The notes: a model not told the origin generated them from the sequence alone. A stretch of DNA of 46,601 nucleotides from Leptolyngbya sp. PCC 6406 (GCF_000332095.2 NZ_KI913949.1:4452627-4499227), one strand, 5' to 3'; positions 15,671-25,065 are shown, counted from the first letter of the stretch. Program-made: numbers and translations.

Positions 15671-17286
15671 ATCTCGCGGGTTTCCAGCGGCAAAAACACC
15701 GTTAGCACCTCCCCTTGTGGGGGACGCTGACGCACGATCAGCTTGCCCCCTAGGGCTTGAAACAAAGTTTTGGTCACATCTAGGTTGAGGCTGACACCGC
15801 CTGTGTCGGGAGCCACGCTTAAGAGCTGCCCTAGGGAACGGAGGGGTGGACGCTGGCTCTGGGAATTTCCATCCAGGGGGGGGCTGCCCTCCGTGGGCTG
15901 GGATTCAAACTGGAGCTTCAATTGCGGCCCTGCCAGGGTAACCCGCATCTGAATCTGGCTTTGGGCCGGGAGCCCCTGGGTAAACCATTCCACCACCCCC
16001 GTGAGAACTTGGTGCAGCAGGGTGGGGTCGCTAGTCACGCGGGGTAGGTGGGGGGGCAGGCTAACGATGAGGCTGAGGTTGCGGCGGTGGGCCTGCTGTT
16101 GCCACTGGGGTACGGCGGCTTGAAACACCTGGGCTAGGGCAATGGGGGCTAGAGGGGACTGGGCGCGATGGCCAGGGGTTGGGCGAAGACCATCGTGGGG
16201 GGTTGTGGTCAATTCCGCCGCCCGAAAAATAAGGCTGAAGCGATCAATCTGCTGGGTACATTCTTCGTCAATGCGGCGCAGGCGCTTAGCTACGTCAGCC
16301 CCCACATCTTGACGACGCAACAGCGATCGCGTCAGGGTCCGAATCGTCGTCAGAGGAGTGCGAATTTCGTGGGCCATGGCCTGAAGTAGTTCTACATCAG
16401 GGCTGAGGGGAGATGGACTAGAACGCGAGGATGAAGCCTCCGTCGTCCAGGCTAGGGTGTCGCGACTTCGACCAAAGGTGCCACTACCACCGGAGATCGG
16501 ATGCCAATGGGCCAACTGCAATCCAGACTCTTGCTGAGCAGGAGCCCTGTTGCGGTGGGGTAAATGGGCCACTAGCCCCTGACTAAACTGGGCCACTAAA
16601 CGATAGTCGGGGCTTACCTCGGGGTAGGTGCTGAGGTGCTGTTCTAGTTTGGGGAGGTCAGTATTGTTTAGGGCGGCTACGGCGGTGTGGATCTGGCTCC
16701 AAACCAACTGGAACACCACCGGATCAAAGCTGTACTGAAAAGCCCAGGGTCTGCCGGTGGGCTGTCCCAGGACTAGGGCCAAGCGGAAGGTAGGGGTGAC
16801 TACGAGACAGAACCGCTCTGATAGCAGCGGATCCGTAGAGGCTATTGGGAGGGCTGGAATGGCGGGGGCGGGGGCGGTATGGCCGGTGTTGGCAGCAGGG
16901 AGGAGGGCTCGCCGTCCATTCAGGGCATCAACTAGGGGCTGGGGCGTTATTAACCACAGGGATAGCCGTTGGGTCAACACCGGGTCCGTAATCACAGGCA
17001 ATGGCCCTGAGACCACCGTACCCACTGGGGTTGAAATGGGGGCGTTGGTCGGTCGGGGTAGCAGACTCAACATCTGGGTCAGAGCCGCGATCGCGGCCTG
17101 CCATTCCACCTCAGCAGCCTGACGGTTGCCTCGACGTTGAGAAGAAGTTCCCATTGCGATGGTCAGAGACTGGCCCAAAGGGGCCATCGCACCGTCGCCA
17201 CTAGCGGCTAGCACTTGATCACTAAGGGATATATTGCGGATATCCTCCACGGTCGCCTCCCCCCGGTGTTGCAGGCAGTGCAGCAC
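15667..17286 (-). CDS. Histidine-kinase-like protein with intact H-box and degenerate ATPase domain
   Basis: The listed GTG start gives 539 residues. Residues ~1-290 are an uncharacterised sensor region with Pro/Ser linkers and hydrophobic strands. The H-box LLQAMAHEIRTPLTTIRTL is canonical, with His306. The C-terminal domain aligns to HATPase but lacks the N-box Asn (LLHQVLTGVVEWFTQ), the DxGxG G1 box (LKLQFESQPTEG) and a proper G2 box (TGGVSLNLDV). It probably cannot bind ATP, so His306 would need another kinase. The frame stays open and protein-like for ~53 codons upstream of the GTG, to a MITE end near 17426, without a usable start, so the N-terminus may be truncated. The exact start is uncertain. 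Confidence 0.85.
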   Translation of the reverse strand: MLHCLQHRGEATVEDIRNISLSDQVLAASGDGAMAPLGQSLTIAMGTSSQRRGNRQAAEVEWQAAIAALTQMLSLLPRPTNAPISTPVGTVVSGPLPVITDPVLTQRLSLWLITPQPLVDALNGRRALLPAANTGHTAPAPAIPALPIASTDPLLSERFCLVVTPTFRLALVLGQPTGRPWAFQYSFDPVVFQLVWSQIHTAVAALNNTDLPKLEQHLSTYPEVSPDYRLVAQFSQGLVAHLPHRNRAPAQQESGLQLAHWHPISGGSGTFGRSRDTLAWTTEASSSRSSPSPLSPDVELLQAMAHEIRTPLTTIRTLTRSLLRRQDVGADVAKRLRRIDEECTQQIDRFSLIFRAAELTTTPHDGLRPTPGHRAQSPLAPIALAQVFQAAVPQWQQQAHRRNLSLIVSLPPHLPRVTSDPTLLHQVLTGVVEWFTQGLPAQSQIQMRVTLAGPQLKLQFESQPTEGSPPLDGNSQSQRPPLRSLGQLLSVAPDTGGVSLNLDVTKTLFQALGGKLIVRQRPPQGEVLTVFLPLETREI

Positions 17287-17425
17287 CCCTCCAGGGGAGT
17301 ACCGACCCTCTATTCCTCCCCACAGTACTGGACCAGACTGCGGGAAGGTTAGGGGCAGAACCGAACGACTCAGACCGGATTCCCAACTTTTTCCCAGGTT
17401 ATTCTCAGCTTGTGACCGAATTGTC

Positions 17426-17571
17426 CTAGTACCGCAGGGCGTAAATCAGTCCCCTATTGTCGCACCAGCCCAACCTTTTCCGGTCCCCTCTCCCCGTGGG
17501 AGAGGGCTAGGGTGAGGGGCCGAGGTGTGCCACGATGAAACGGTCACAGTATTTACGCCGCACAGGACTAG
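17426..17571. mobile_element. CTAG-bounded MITE, family 1 copy A (146 bp)
   Basis: It starts CTAGTACCGCAGGGCGTAAA and ends ATTTACGCCGCACAGGACTAG-like, so it has imperfect inverted ends around GGCGTAAAT. The core contains CACCAGCCCAAC and CCCTCTCCCC/GGGAGAGGG. Copy B (23990-24135) has the same length in inverse orientation. It is probably an IS630-related non-autonomous element. Confidence 0.85.
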
Positions 17572-17699
17572 GGCCTGTGGACAAGTCATGGGAAAACCCT
17601 TGCCGGGTAGGCATGACCACGCCTACCTTACTGAATCAACCTAGGGGCTGTAACCGCTCCACAATACGGAATCTGGCTTTGATTGTCCCCAGCCCCTAG
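17568..17699. mobile_element. Two further CTAG-bounded elements chained to copy A
   Basis: 17568-17644 runs from the shared CTAG to the next CTAG and has a diverged inverted copy at ~38634-38709 (shared core TGGTCATGCCTACCC). 17641-17699 is a 59-bp element with exact ends CTAGGGGCTG and CAGCCCCTAG. Its right CTAG contains the comFB stop codon (17696-17698). Confidence 0.75.
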
Positions 17700-18043
17700 C
17701 CAAACCAACTAGAGGGCGTCTCAGAGGAGAGGGTCGGGATCCCCTGGTGTTGACATTGGTGCTGGTGCAACAAATGCTGAATTCCCTGGTGAACCAACTG
17801 CCCAATGTGGTGATGTTGCTCCAGCGAATAGCAGTGGGTTGTGGCCTGAAGGGAGCACCCTTGCTTCTCATCCATGGCAGCATACAGAGACGGCATCCGG
17901 CTGAGAACATAGGCGACTAGCTTCTGCCGCCAATCGTTGCTACCGAAGATAGCTTGGTGGGGCTGCATCGGATACTGGCCCAAAACCTCCTCAATTTTTT
18001 CATCGACGACCGGCAAGGCAAGATTCACAATTGTTTGAGACAT
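17696..18043 (-). CDS. ComFB-family protein
   Basis: A 115-residue protein with the ComFB (late competence) domain at ~9-57: LALPVVDEKIEEVLGQYP, then DWRQKLVAYVLSRMPSLYA, the family pattern of helix, D/W-rich turn and A-Y-x-L-x-R-x-P-x-x-Y. Work on cyanobacterial ComFB has identified it as a cyclic-di-nucleotide receptor controlling motility and natural competence through type IV pili, which fits pilT and an EAL protein in this window. GGAG lies 7 nt before the ATG. The tail is His/Gln-rich (LLHQHQCQHQG) and the stop TAG lies in the CTAG end of a mobile element, so the C-terminus may have been altered by insertion. Confidence 0.85.
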   Translation of the reverse strand: MSQTIVNLALPVVDEKIEEVLGQYPMQPHQAIFGSNDWRQKLVAYVLSRMPSLYAAMDEKQGCSLQATTHCYSLEQHHHIGQLVHQGIQHLLHQHQCQHQGIPTLSSETPSSWFG

Positions 18044-18677
18044 GGTTCCACTCCAGTTTTATAGGTTCACTCCCGTCGGGCTCCCTGAAGGGAGTAGCGC
18101 CGAGGTCATGCGGTTGTTTCATCCAACCGATATCTAACCCAAACGTGCCCAGCTCTTCCCAGAGGCCAAATTTAGCAAAAAAAGAAAATTGAATTACTTT
18201 CGTGGCAATTTTTGGTCCCTAGAACTGCCTCAAAAGCCAAGACTAATACATGGGGCTGTATGAAGAGCTGGGAAGATAGGGATCAGAGTTAAATGGTCTA
18301 GATCGTAAGCAATTCAATCAAATATCCATCTTGAATTTATTGATTCTCCATTAGCTCTGGTGCAGACAATCTCTCAGAAAGGGCAAATCACTTTATCTTT
18401 AGAGTTCGACAAAAGCATCTATTTACGTTTTAGAAAAAATCACCGTCTTCTGCCAAAATCTTACAATAAGAGTTACGAAAATAAATATAGGGAAATCTAA
18501 GTTAAGAAGAGGGGTGGTAGGACAGAAAAATTGGTATCATTCCTGCAACAATTCCAGTCAAATACCCGGATCAAAATATGGCGATCCTGCCTCAGCTTTG
18601 AGTAAGCCTCTTCGTGGGTTGCGCTTCGCTTCTCCCACGCCATAAAGGTCTTCAAAAATCACATAGGCTTGCTAGAT
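18044..18677. other. 634-bp AT-richer intergenic region
   Basis: No gene is recognised. It is visibly more AT-rich than its surroundings between ~18170 and 18560. CCCAGCTCTTC (18148-18158) is inverted at 18262-18272 (GAAGAGCTGGG). It contains the comFB promoter side and the upstream region of the next gene. A small RNA cannot be excluded but has no specific support. Confidence 0.55.
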
Positions 18678-19277
18678 ATGGCGATTATTCTTTGTCCGGG
18701 GAGCCATCCCAGGGGCTGGACCCACGAGTTCCTGGCCCAACTCAAGGAGGCTGCCCCTGAATTAATGTCCACCATTCGGGTTGCCCCCACCAGCCCTGGA
18801 GATGCCTGGTCCCCCTATGCGCTCCGGCGTTGGCTCCAGACCCAAGACTGGACGGAAGAGTCTCCAACTGGCCTGCGGCTATCGCCCCTGATATTTGTGG
18901 CCTTCAGTGCCGGGTGTGTTGCGGCGGCGGGAGTGGCCCACTATGGATCTGTCCAGGGTCATACCGTTGGGGCCGTGATTGCTCTGGACGGTTGGGGGGT
19001 GCCCATCGTTGGACCCTTTGCGGTCTACCGCCTCAGTCATGATTTCATTACCCATCAAACAACCCATTGGCCCAGATCTGGCCAGGGCCATTTCTATGCC
19101 GATCCCCCTGTTCCCCACCGGGATCTCTGGCGCACCCCTGCTACGGTAACGGGCTGGCAAACGCTCCAATCCCCAAATGGTCTTGATTTGAAGGATGGAT
19201 CTGCTACGACTGCTTTGCAGTTTTTAGTGGATTGTCTATGGCAGATCAGGGCCAAGGTCACGACCCCGGTTCGTTAG
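18678..19277 (+). CDS. Conserved hypothetical protein, alpha/beta-hydrolase-like
   Basis: A 199-residue protein starting MAIILCPGSHP. The first strand MAIILCPGSHPRGWT and the elbow FVAFSAGCVAAAG (a Ser-centred G/A-x-S-x-G turn) suggest an alpha/beta-hydrolase fold, as do VGAVIALDGWGVP after the elbow and HDFITHQ further on. A catalytic Asp/His pair is not certain, and the protein is short for a hydrolase. It stands alone upstream of ilvB, transcribed in the same direction with 160 bp between. Two possible starts are nine bases apart; I chose the second. It is a domain-level guess; the biological substrate is unknown. Confidence 0.65.
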   Translation: MAIILCPGSHPRGWTHEFLAQLKEAAPELMSTIRVAPTSPGDAWSPYALRRWLQTQDWTEESPTGLRLSPLIFVAFSAGCVAAAGVAHYGSVQGHTVGAVIALDGWGVPIVGPFAVYRLSHDFITHQTTHWPRSGQGHFYADPPVPHRDLWRTPATVTGWQTLQSPNGLDLKDGSATTALQFLVDCLWQIRAKVTTPVR

Positions 19278-19437
19278 GCAACTTTTCGGAGGAGAGAAAC
19301 TGAAAATGGTCTGTAATATAAAGAGTCCTGGTTGTCCCTACGCGAGGACAAGTATTTCGGGCATGATTGAGGAATATAAATTGCCCTAGCGGGTGACCGC
19401 CACTTTTCATTCATTTACCTGTGCTTCCCCCAGTCCC

Positions 19438-21330
19438 ATGACCTCTACTATTCCAGCCCAAAACGCCGTCCGTAAGACTGCTCCCACACCAGATCACAGC
19501 CCCGTTAAACCCGTGGTTCGGCGGGCCACCGGAGCCCATGCCCTGATTGATAGCCTCAGACGCCATGGCGTTGATCAAATTTTTGGCTATCCTGGCGGGG
19601 CAATTCTGCCCATCTATGATGAGCTCTATCGGGCTGAAGCTGAGGGTGGCCTCCACCATGTTTTGGTGCGCCATGAGCAGGGCGCATCCCACGCGGCGGA
19701 TGGTTATGCTCGGGCGACAGGGAAGGTAGGGGTGTGCTTTGGCACCTCAGGGCCGGGGGCCACGAACCTGGTTACAGGGATTGCCACCGCTTCTATGGAC
19801 TCGATTCCCATGGTGGTGATTACGGGACAGGTAGCCTTAGCGTCCATTGGCAGTGATGCTTTTCAGGAAACCGATATCTTTGGTATTACCCTGCCCATCG
19901 TCAAGCATTCCTACGTGGTGCGCGATCCGCGCCAAATGGCCCGCATTGTGGCAGAAGCTTTTTACATTGCCCAGACGGGACGCCCTGGCCCAGTACTGAT
20001 CGATGTACCCAAGGATGTGGGGTTAGCGGAATTTGATTACGAACCCGTAGAGCCGGGGCAGGTCCATTTGCCCGGTTATAAGCCTACGGTCAAGGGCAAC
20101 CCTCGCCAGATTAGTCATGCCATTCGGCTGATCCGGGCGGCCAGCCAGCCCCTGCTCTATGTGGGGGGTGGGGCAATTACGGCGGGTGCCCATGGGGAAA
20201 TTCAGCAACTGGCGGAGCATTTCCAGATTCCGGTCACCACTACCCTGATGGGGAAGGGGGCCTTTGATGAACACCATGACCTGGCGCTGGGGATGCTAGG
20301 GATGCATGGTACGGCCTATGCCAACTTTGCGGTCAGTGAATGCGATTTGTTGATCGCGGTGGGAGCCCGCTTTGATGATCGGGTGACGGGCAAGTTGGAT
20401 GAATTTGCCTCCCGAGCACGGGTGATTCACATTGATATTGACCCGGCGGAGGTGGGTAAGAATCGGGCTCCCGAGGTGCCCATTGTCGGAGATGTGCGGT
20501 TGGTGGTGCAGGAGTTGCTGCGTCGCCTAGAAGCGGATGGTCGCTCGGTGGACTTGACCCATACCCAGGCTTGGCGCGATCGCATTCGCCACTGGAAACA
20601 GGACTATCCGCTGACGGTGCCCCACTATGACAACATCTTGGCTCCCCAGGAGGTGATTGTGGAACTGGGGCGTCAGGCTCCCCAGGCGTACTACACCACG
20701 GATGTGGGCCAGCACCAGATGTGGTCTGCCCAGTTCTTGAAGACCGGCCCCCGCCGTTGGATTTCCAGCGCAGGGCTCGGCACCATGGGCTACGGCATGC
20801 CTGCCGCCATGGGAGTGCAGGTGGCATTGCCGGGGGAAACGGTGATTTGCATTAGCGGCGACGCCAGCTTCCAGATGAATCTCCAGGAGTTGGGGACTCT
20901 GGCCCAATATGGCATCAACGTTAAAACGGTGATCATTAATAACGGCTGGCAGGGAATGGTACGCCAGTGGCAACAGGCGTTCTATGGGGAGCGCTATTCC
21001 TCCTCCAACATGGAGATTGGGATGCCGGACTTTGAACTGCTGGCCCAAGCCTATGGTGTCAAGGGAATGGTAGTGCGCGATCGCGCTGACCTGAGTCTAG
21101 CGGTGTCTACTATGCTGGCCCACGATGGCCCGGTACTGATGGATGTGCAGGTGCGCCGGGATGAAAATTGCTATCCCATGGTGGCCCCCGGCAAGAGCAA
21201 TGCCCAGATGTTGGGGCTGCCCGAGAAGGTCCAGAGTGCTCAAGGTGCTCAGGTGATCTCTTGTAGTAACTGCGGTACCGAAAATGCTGTCAGCCATGCT
21301 TTTTGCCCCGTTTGTGGGACAAAACTGTAG
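19438..21330 (+). CDS. ilvB: Acetolactate synthase large subunit with C-terminal zinc ribbon
   Basis: ThDP-dependent enzyme of branched-chain amino acid synthesis, condensing two pyruvates to acetolactate (or pyruvate with 2-oxobutyrate). The N-terminal PYR domain has [20 protein letters not shown] with the catalytic Glu in [20 protein letters not shown]. The ThDP motif is [20 protein letters not shown] (C-terminal third) followed by [12 protein letters not shown]. The ATG at 19438 is preferred to an upstream GTG at 19393. After the usual end near LGLPEKV there is an extra ~25 residues with C609, C612, C623 and C626 ([20 protein letters not shown]), a zinc-ribbon knuckle not needed for catalysis. 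The regulatory subunit ilvN is not in the window. Confidence 0.97.
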   Translation: MTSTIPAQNAVRKTAPTPDHSPVKPVVRRATGAHALIDSLRRHGVDQIFGYPGGAILPIYDELYRAEAEGGLHHVLVRHEQGASHAADGYARATGKVGVCFGTSGPGATNLVTGIATASMDSIPMVVITGQVALASIGSDAFQETDIFGITLPIVKHSYVVRDPRQMARIVAEAFYIAQTGRPGPVLIDVPKDVGLAEFDYEPVEPGQVHLPGYKPTVKGNPRQISHAIRLIRAASQPLLYVGGGAITAGAHGEIQQLAEHFQIPVTTTLMGKGAFDEHHDLALGMLGMHGTAYANFAVSECDLLIAVGARFDDRVTGKLDEFASRARVIHIDIDPAEVGKNRAPEVPIVGDVRLVVQELLRRLEADGRSVDLTHTQAWRDRIRHWKQDYPLTVPHYDNILAPQEVIVELGRQAPQAYYTTDVGQHQMWSAQFLKTGPRRWISSAGLGTMGYGMPAAMGVQVALPGETVICISGDASFQMNLQELGTLAQYGINVKTVIINNGWQGMVRQWQQAFYGERYSSSNMEIGMPDFELLAQAYGVKGMVVRDRADLSLAVSTMLAHDGPVLMDVQVRRDENCYPMVAPGKSNAQMLGLPEKVQSAQGAQVISCSNCGTENAVSHAFCPVCGTKL

Positions 21331-21480
21331 GCCAAACCTGTAGACAGTGAGAGGGCAAACGCACGGTAATGGTTGCTGAGATTAAGGCGGCGCGCTAGCA
21401 TTGCCCATAATTTCTGGAGTACCCCCATAGCAGTCGCCAGTCCGCTCAATCCAGTCCGCCCACGGTAGGGGCGCACGGCT

Positions 21481-21519
21481 GTGCGCCCTCAGGGATGTAC
21501 GTCATCCCTGAGGGCGCAC
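21481..21519. terminator. Long hairpin after ilvB
   Basis: GTGCGCCCTCAGGGATG (21481-21497) and its exact reverse complement (21503-21519) form a 17-bp stem with a 5-nt loop. No T run follows, so terminator function is possible rather than certain; it may be an inverted-repeat element. It separates ilvB from the ftsL-like gene. Confidence 0.5.
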
Positions 21520-21579
21520 TACGGATGTCGCTATAGCTTCTGGGATGCTCATAATTTCTGGAATTTTCTGGAGTATTGT

Positions 21580-22113
21580 ATGCCCGCTGCAATCAAGTCC
21601 AAGGGAACGGTACCAGACCAACGGCGTCGGTCTCGTCGAGAGCCGCGTTCTGCGGCAACCGTCATGCCCTTGGGACCACAGCGCCGACCACAGCGCGGGT
21701 ACCTCCGTCGCCAAGGAGCCCCGATTCTCACGACCATTGAGGCGCTACCTCGACCCCGGTCTCCCCTGTGGCTGAAGGCGCTGATGGGGGGACAGGCGTT
21801 ATCGGTGGTGATGGCGGCAGGGCTAGTGGGGGCAACCTTTGTAGCCTATGGCATGACGGTGCGCGCCGATCGCCAACTGGGGGCTACGACCCGCTACCTC
21901 CAGCAACTCCAGCGCCAGGAACAACAGCTCACGACGGGCAAGGCGGTGCTTAAGCATCACCTTGCCCAGCAGGTGACCTCGGGGAGTTTAACGGCTCAAA
22001 CCGGAGGGGTAATTTTTCTGGAGCCGGATGCGGTACCGGAGGAACCGGCGACTTCTCGCACACCTCCATCCCGCGCAACATCCCCCATCCCCCTTCGGCC
22101 TCTAGGCTACTAG
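21580..22113 (+). CDS. FtsL-like small division protein
   Basis: A 177-residue protein encoded just upstream of ftsI, the classical position of ftsL. A basic N-terminal cytoplasmic tail (many Arg/Pro) leads to one TM segment (~81-101, LSVVMAAGLVGATFVAYGM). A short coiled-coil stretch follows (GATTRYLQQLQRQEQQLTTG) and then a proline-rich tail. The architecture (basic tail, single TM, periplasmic coil) is that of FtsL/FtsB-type divisome proteins. Sequence identity is too low to name it from motifs alone. GGAG lies 6 nt before the ATG. It ends 11 nt before the ftsI ATG, so the two form an operon. Confidence 0.7.
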   Translation: MPAAIKSKGTVPDQRRRSRREPRSAATVMPLGPQRRPQRGYLRRQGAPILTTIEALPRPRSPLWLKALMGGQALSVVMAAGLVGATFVAYGMTVRADRQLGATTRYLQQLQRQEQQLTTGKAVLKHHLAQQVTSGSLTAQTGGVIFLEPDAVPEEPATSRTPPSRATSPIPLRPLGY

Positions 22114-22124
22114 GATGATCCCCT

Positions 22125-23993
22125 ATGGCCTCCTTCTTGAAATCCTCTGCAACCCGCTGGACTCGGGGTGACCGTGCAGGCGGCCCGCCGCGATCGCGGC
22201 GGGGTACGCCCCCATCCCGTGTTCCTGGCCGGAAAACTAAGCGGCGACCTCCAGCCCTGGGTTTGCGGGCGGCCCTGATTTGGGGGCTACTCATCCTCAT
22301 CGCCCTAGTTCTCGGGATTCGTCTTGCCCATCTCCAATTGATTCAGGGGCCAGAGTTACGCGATCGCGCCACCCAACAGCAGCGGCAAATAGGGGCTCCC
22401 CCCCTAGCCCGAAGTCCCATTGTGGATCGCCAGGGCAACCTATTGGCGGTGGATCGGGTGATGTATACCCTCTATGGTCACCCAGCTTTATTCCATCAGC
22501 CCCCAGGAGTAGTAGCAGCTACCCTCAGCCCCTTTCTAGAGCGGCCTGCCTCCGACCTGACGGCAAAACTGCGATCGCAAAACACTGGGGTCCGACTCGC
22601 AGACAATATTTCCGCAGAGGTGGCCCGTCGCATTCGGCAACTGCGATTAGACGGGCTAGAACTGATTCCTCAGCAGCAGCGCTTTTATCCCCAGCAGGAT
22701 TCCTTTGGCCCCATTGTGGGTTTTGTCAACCTAGATGGCGAAGCTCAGACTGGCCTAGAGCTGACTCAACAGGAACGTCTAGCCATTGCCCCCGGCAAAC
22801 CAACTGTCGTCGCAGGCCCCGCCCTCCCCGTTGGGAATCTGCGCCTAGACAGCCCCGCCCAACTCCAGTTGACCCTAGATACCCGCTTGCAACAGGTGGC
22901 TCAAGACGCTCTCCAGGATACCCTGGCCACCTTTGGGGCCAAACGGGGCACCGTGATGGTGATGGATGTGAACACTGGGGCGCTCCATGCCCTGGCGGTG
23001 GCTCCGTCCTTTGATCCCAATCGCTACTATGAGGCTCCCCTAGATCGCCTCAGAAACTGGGTCGTGACAGATTTCTATGAGCCTGGATCCACCTTGAAGC
23101 CGGTCAATGTTGCGATCGCGCTGGAAAGTGGAGCCATCCAGCCCAATGATGTTATCTACGATGAGGGTCGCATCCAGGTGGATGACTGGACCATCCAGAA
23201 TGCTGACTATGAGTCGTCAGGAAGATCGGGTAGCCTCTCCATTACTCAGGTCATGCAATATTCCAGCAACGTGGGCATGGTCCACATCATGGAAAAAATG
23301 CCCACTGCTGACTTTTACCAATGGTTAGTAGATTTAGAGTTTGGCCAGTCCACGGGGATCGATCTTCCCGGTGAAGTGCCGGCACCGATCAAGACTCGGG
23401 AACAGTTCCTCAACAGTCGGGTTGATGCGGCCACTGTGGCCTTTGGTCAAGGGGTGGTGATGACGCCCATGAAGCTTCTGCAACTCCAAGCGACAGTCGC
23501 CAATGGGGGCCGAATGGTGACGCCCCACGTACTGCGGGGCTTGGTGAATGAAGTCGGTGACCTGCGCTGGCAGCCCCTCCGCCCTGCCCCCACCCAAGTT
23601 TTTTCTCCGGAGACCAGTGCAGCGGTGCTGGCAATGATGGAAGCGGTGGTGCGGGATGGCACCGGAAAAGCCGCTCAAATTCGTGGCTATCGCATTGCGG
23701 GCAAAACCGGGACGGCCCAAAAGGTAACGGCAGGAGGCTACTACGGCGATGGACGCATTACCAGCTTTGTCGGTATTTTGCCCGTAGAAGCCCCCCGCTT
23801 TGTAGTGTTAGCGGTAATCGATGAGCCCCAGGGGGAGAACGCCTACGGTTCAACCGTAGCCGCCCCCCTAGTTAAAAAGGTGATGGAATCCCTGGTGGTT
23901 TTAGAGGGCATTCCCCCCTCTTCGACCCAAGCCCTGGGTGGAGTCTGGGTGGTGCCGCCTACCCCATCTACCGCCGGGGGAGCACCGGATTAG
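22125..23993 (+). CDS. ftsI: Septal peptidoglycan transpeptidase FtsI (PBP class B)
   Basis: A 622-residue class B penicillin-binding protein of the divisome. A basic cytoplasmic head is followed by one TM (~48-68), then the pedestal domain with RSPIVDRQGNLLAV. The transpeptidase motifs are all present: STLK (322-325, catalytic Ser322), SSN (380-382) and KTGT (527-530). EPGSTLKPVNVAIALE and FGQGVVMTPMKLLQL are typical FtsI blocks. The length is normal. The TAG stop (23991-23993) lies inside the end of a CTAG-family mobile element (TTAG here), so the last codons may be element-adjacent. It is coupled to the upstream ftsL-like gene. Confidence 0.96.
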   Translation: MASFLKSSATRWTRGDRAGGPPRSRRGTPPSRVPGRKTKRRPPALGLRAALIWGLLILIALVLGIRLAHLQLIQGPELRDRATQQQRQIGAPPLARSPIVDRQGNLLAVDRVMYTLYGHPALFHQPPGVVAATLSPFLERPASDLTAKLRSQNTGVRLADNISAEVARRIRQLRLDGLELIPQQQRFYPQQDSFGPIVGFVNLDGEAQTGLELTQQERLAIAPGKPTVVAGPALPVGNLRLDSPAQLQLTLDTRLQQVAQDALQDTLATFGAKRGTVMVMDVNTGALHALAVAPSFDPNRYYEAPLDRLRNWVVTDFYEPGSTLKPVNVAIALESGAIQPNDVIYDEGRIQVDDWTIQNADYESSGRSGSLSITQVMQYSSNVGMVHIMEKMPTADFYQWLVDLEFGQSTGIDLPGEVPAPIKTREQFLNSRVDAATVAFGQGVVMTPMKLLQLQATVANGGRMVTPHVLRGLVNEVGDLRWQPLRPAPTQVFSPETSAAVLAMMEAVVRDGTGKAAQIRGYRIAGKTGTAQKVTAGGYYGDGRITSFVGILPVEAPRFVVLAVIDEPQGENAYGSTVAAPLVKKVMESLVVLEGIPPSSTQALGGVWVVPPTPSTAGGAPD

Positions 23994-24135
23994 TGCTCTG
24001 CGGCGTAAATACTCTGACCTTTCTATCGTGGCGCACCTCGGCCCCTCACCCTAGCCCTCTCCCACGGGGAGAGGGGACCAGAAAATGTTGGGCTGGTGCG
24101 ACAATAGTGGGCTGATTTAAGCCCTGCGGGACTAG
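23990..24135. mobile_element. CTAG-bounded MITE, family 1 copy B (146 bp)
   Basis: An inverse-orientation copy of 17426-17571 with the same length. It starts TTAGTGCTCTGCGGCGTAAAT-like and ends GCCCTGCGGGACTAG. The left end supplies the ftsI TAG stop. It lies exactly between convergent ftsI and the VKOR gene and could serve as a terminator region. Confidence 0.85.
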
Positions 24136-24147
24136 TAGGAAATAGGG

Positions 24148-25065
24148 TTAGAACTCCCGAGGGCCGGTATAGCCGGAGATATCGGCGAGGGCTTCTAGGC
24201 TTTGGGTGCCGCTGTAGAATTCTCCATTCACCTGCCAGGTGGGAAAGCCTTGGATTCCTGGGGTGGACTGGCAGCGCTCGACCTGGGGATTTTGACCGTC
24301 ATCGGCGCATTCCACATAGGTGATGGTCTTGGCCGCTTCTTGACCAAAGAGTTGCTTTTGATCGTGGCAGTGGGGACACCACCAGGCTCCGTACATGACG
24401 GCACCGACATCGGTGAGGTACTGGGCAAGCTGTACTTGAGCCTCACTGGAGACGGTGGTGATGGGGGGACCGGCCTGTCCCGGAATGTTGCTATCGGCGC
24501 TACGGGGGCTGTTGATAGGGGCATAGATGGCCAGGGTGCCCGTGAGGGTGACCACCGCGACGATGAGCCCGGTGAAGATGAGTTGGCCGCTGTCTTCCCA
24601 ATAGCGACCCGCGATCGCAAGTCCAAACATACCGCAGGCAAAGCAGGCGGAGGTGATGCAATAGATGCAGGGGGTCTTCAGGACAAAGGCCAGCAGGTAC
24701 ATTAAATAGCCGCTGAAGACCATCATGGCGACAGACCCCAGAAAGAGACCCAGCCAGGTCCAGCTTTCTAGGGTCTTGCGAAGATCTTTATTGCGATCGG
24801 CATCAATGGCTAGCGGAGCTAGGGCCATCGTTGCCATGCCCGCGTAGCCAAGGAAGCCAAAGATGGTGAGGGGAATGCCAAACACCATGGCATAGGGGCT
24901 GGAAAGGACGACATCACATCCTCCCGTGGGGCAGGCAGCTTCTCCCTGGCTGAGCTTCACTACCGTCAGGTAGGCAGTGCCCAGGGCTCCCATAATCGCG
25001 ATCGCGCCAATTATCCAGCGTGCCCAGCGATGAATCCAGCGGGTTTCTTGACGGCGACGGGGCAT
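24148..25065 (-). CDS. Vitamin K epoxide reductase-thioredoxin fusion (VKOR)
   Basis: A 305-residue (from the MPRRRQET start) disulfide-bond-forming membrane enzyme. The N-terminal VKOR domain has four or five TMs, the loop pair C45/C50 (CPTGGC, followed by DVVLSS) and the quinone-proximal C133/C136 (CIYC). The C-terminal lumenal thioredoxin-like domain has C230/C233 (WCPHC) and a late Cys in the sequence ECADDGQNPQVERC. This is the same arrangement as the structurally characterised Synechococcus VKOR homologue. It oxidises lumenal or periplasmic thiols with quinone as acceptor, supporting PSII assembly. It is convergent with ftsI across a MITE. Confidence 0.96.
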   Translation of the reverse strand: MPRRRQETRWIHRWARWIIGAIAIMGALGTAYLTVVKLSQGEAACPTGGCDVVLSSPYAMVFGIPLTIFGFLGYAGMATMALAPLAIDADRNKDLRKTLESWTWLGLFLGSVAMMVFSGYLMYLLAFVLKTPCIYCITSACFACGMFGLAIAGRYWEDSGQLIFTGLIVAVVTLTGTLAIYAPINSPRSADSNIPGQAGPPITTVSSEAQVQLAQYLTDVGAVMYGAWWCPHCHDQKQLFGQEAAKTITYVECADDGQNPQVERCQSTPGIQGFPTWQVNGEFYSGTQSLEALADISGYTGPREF

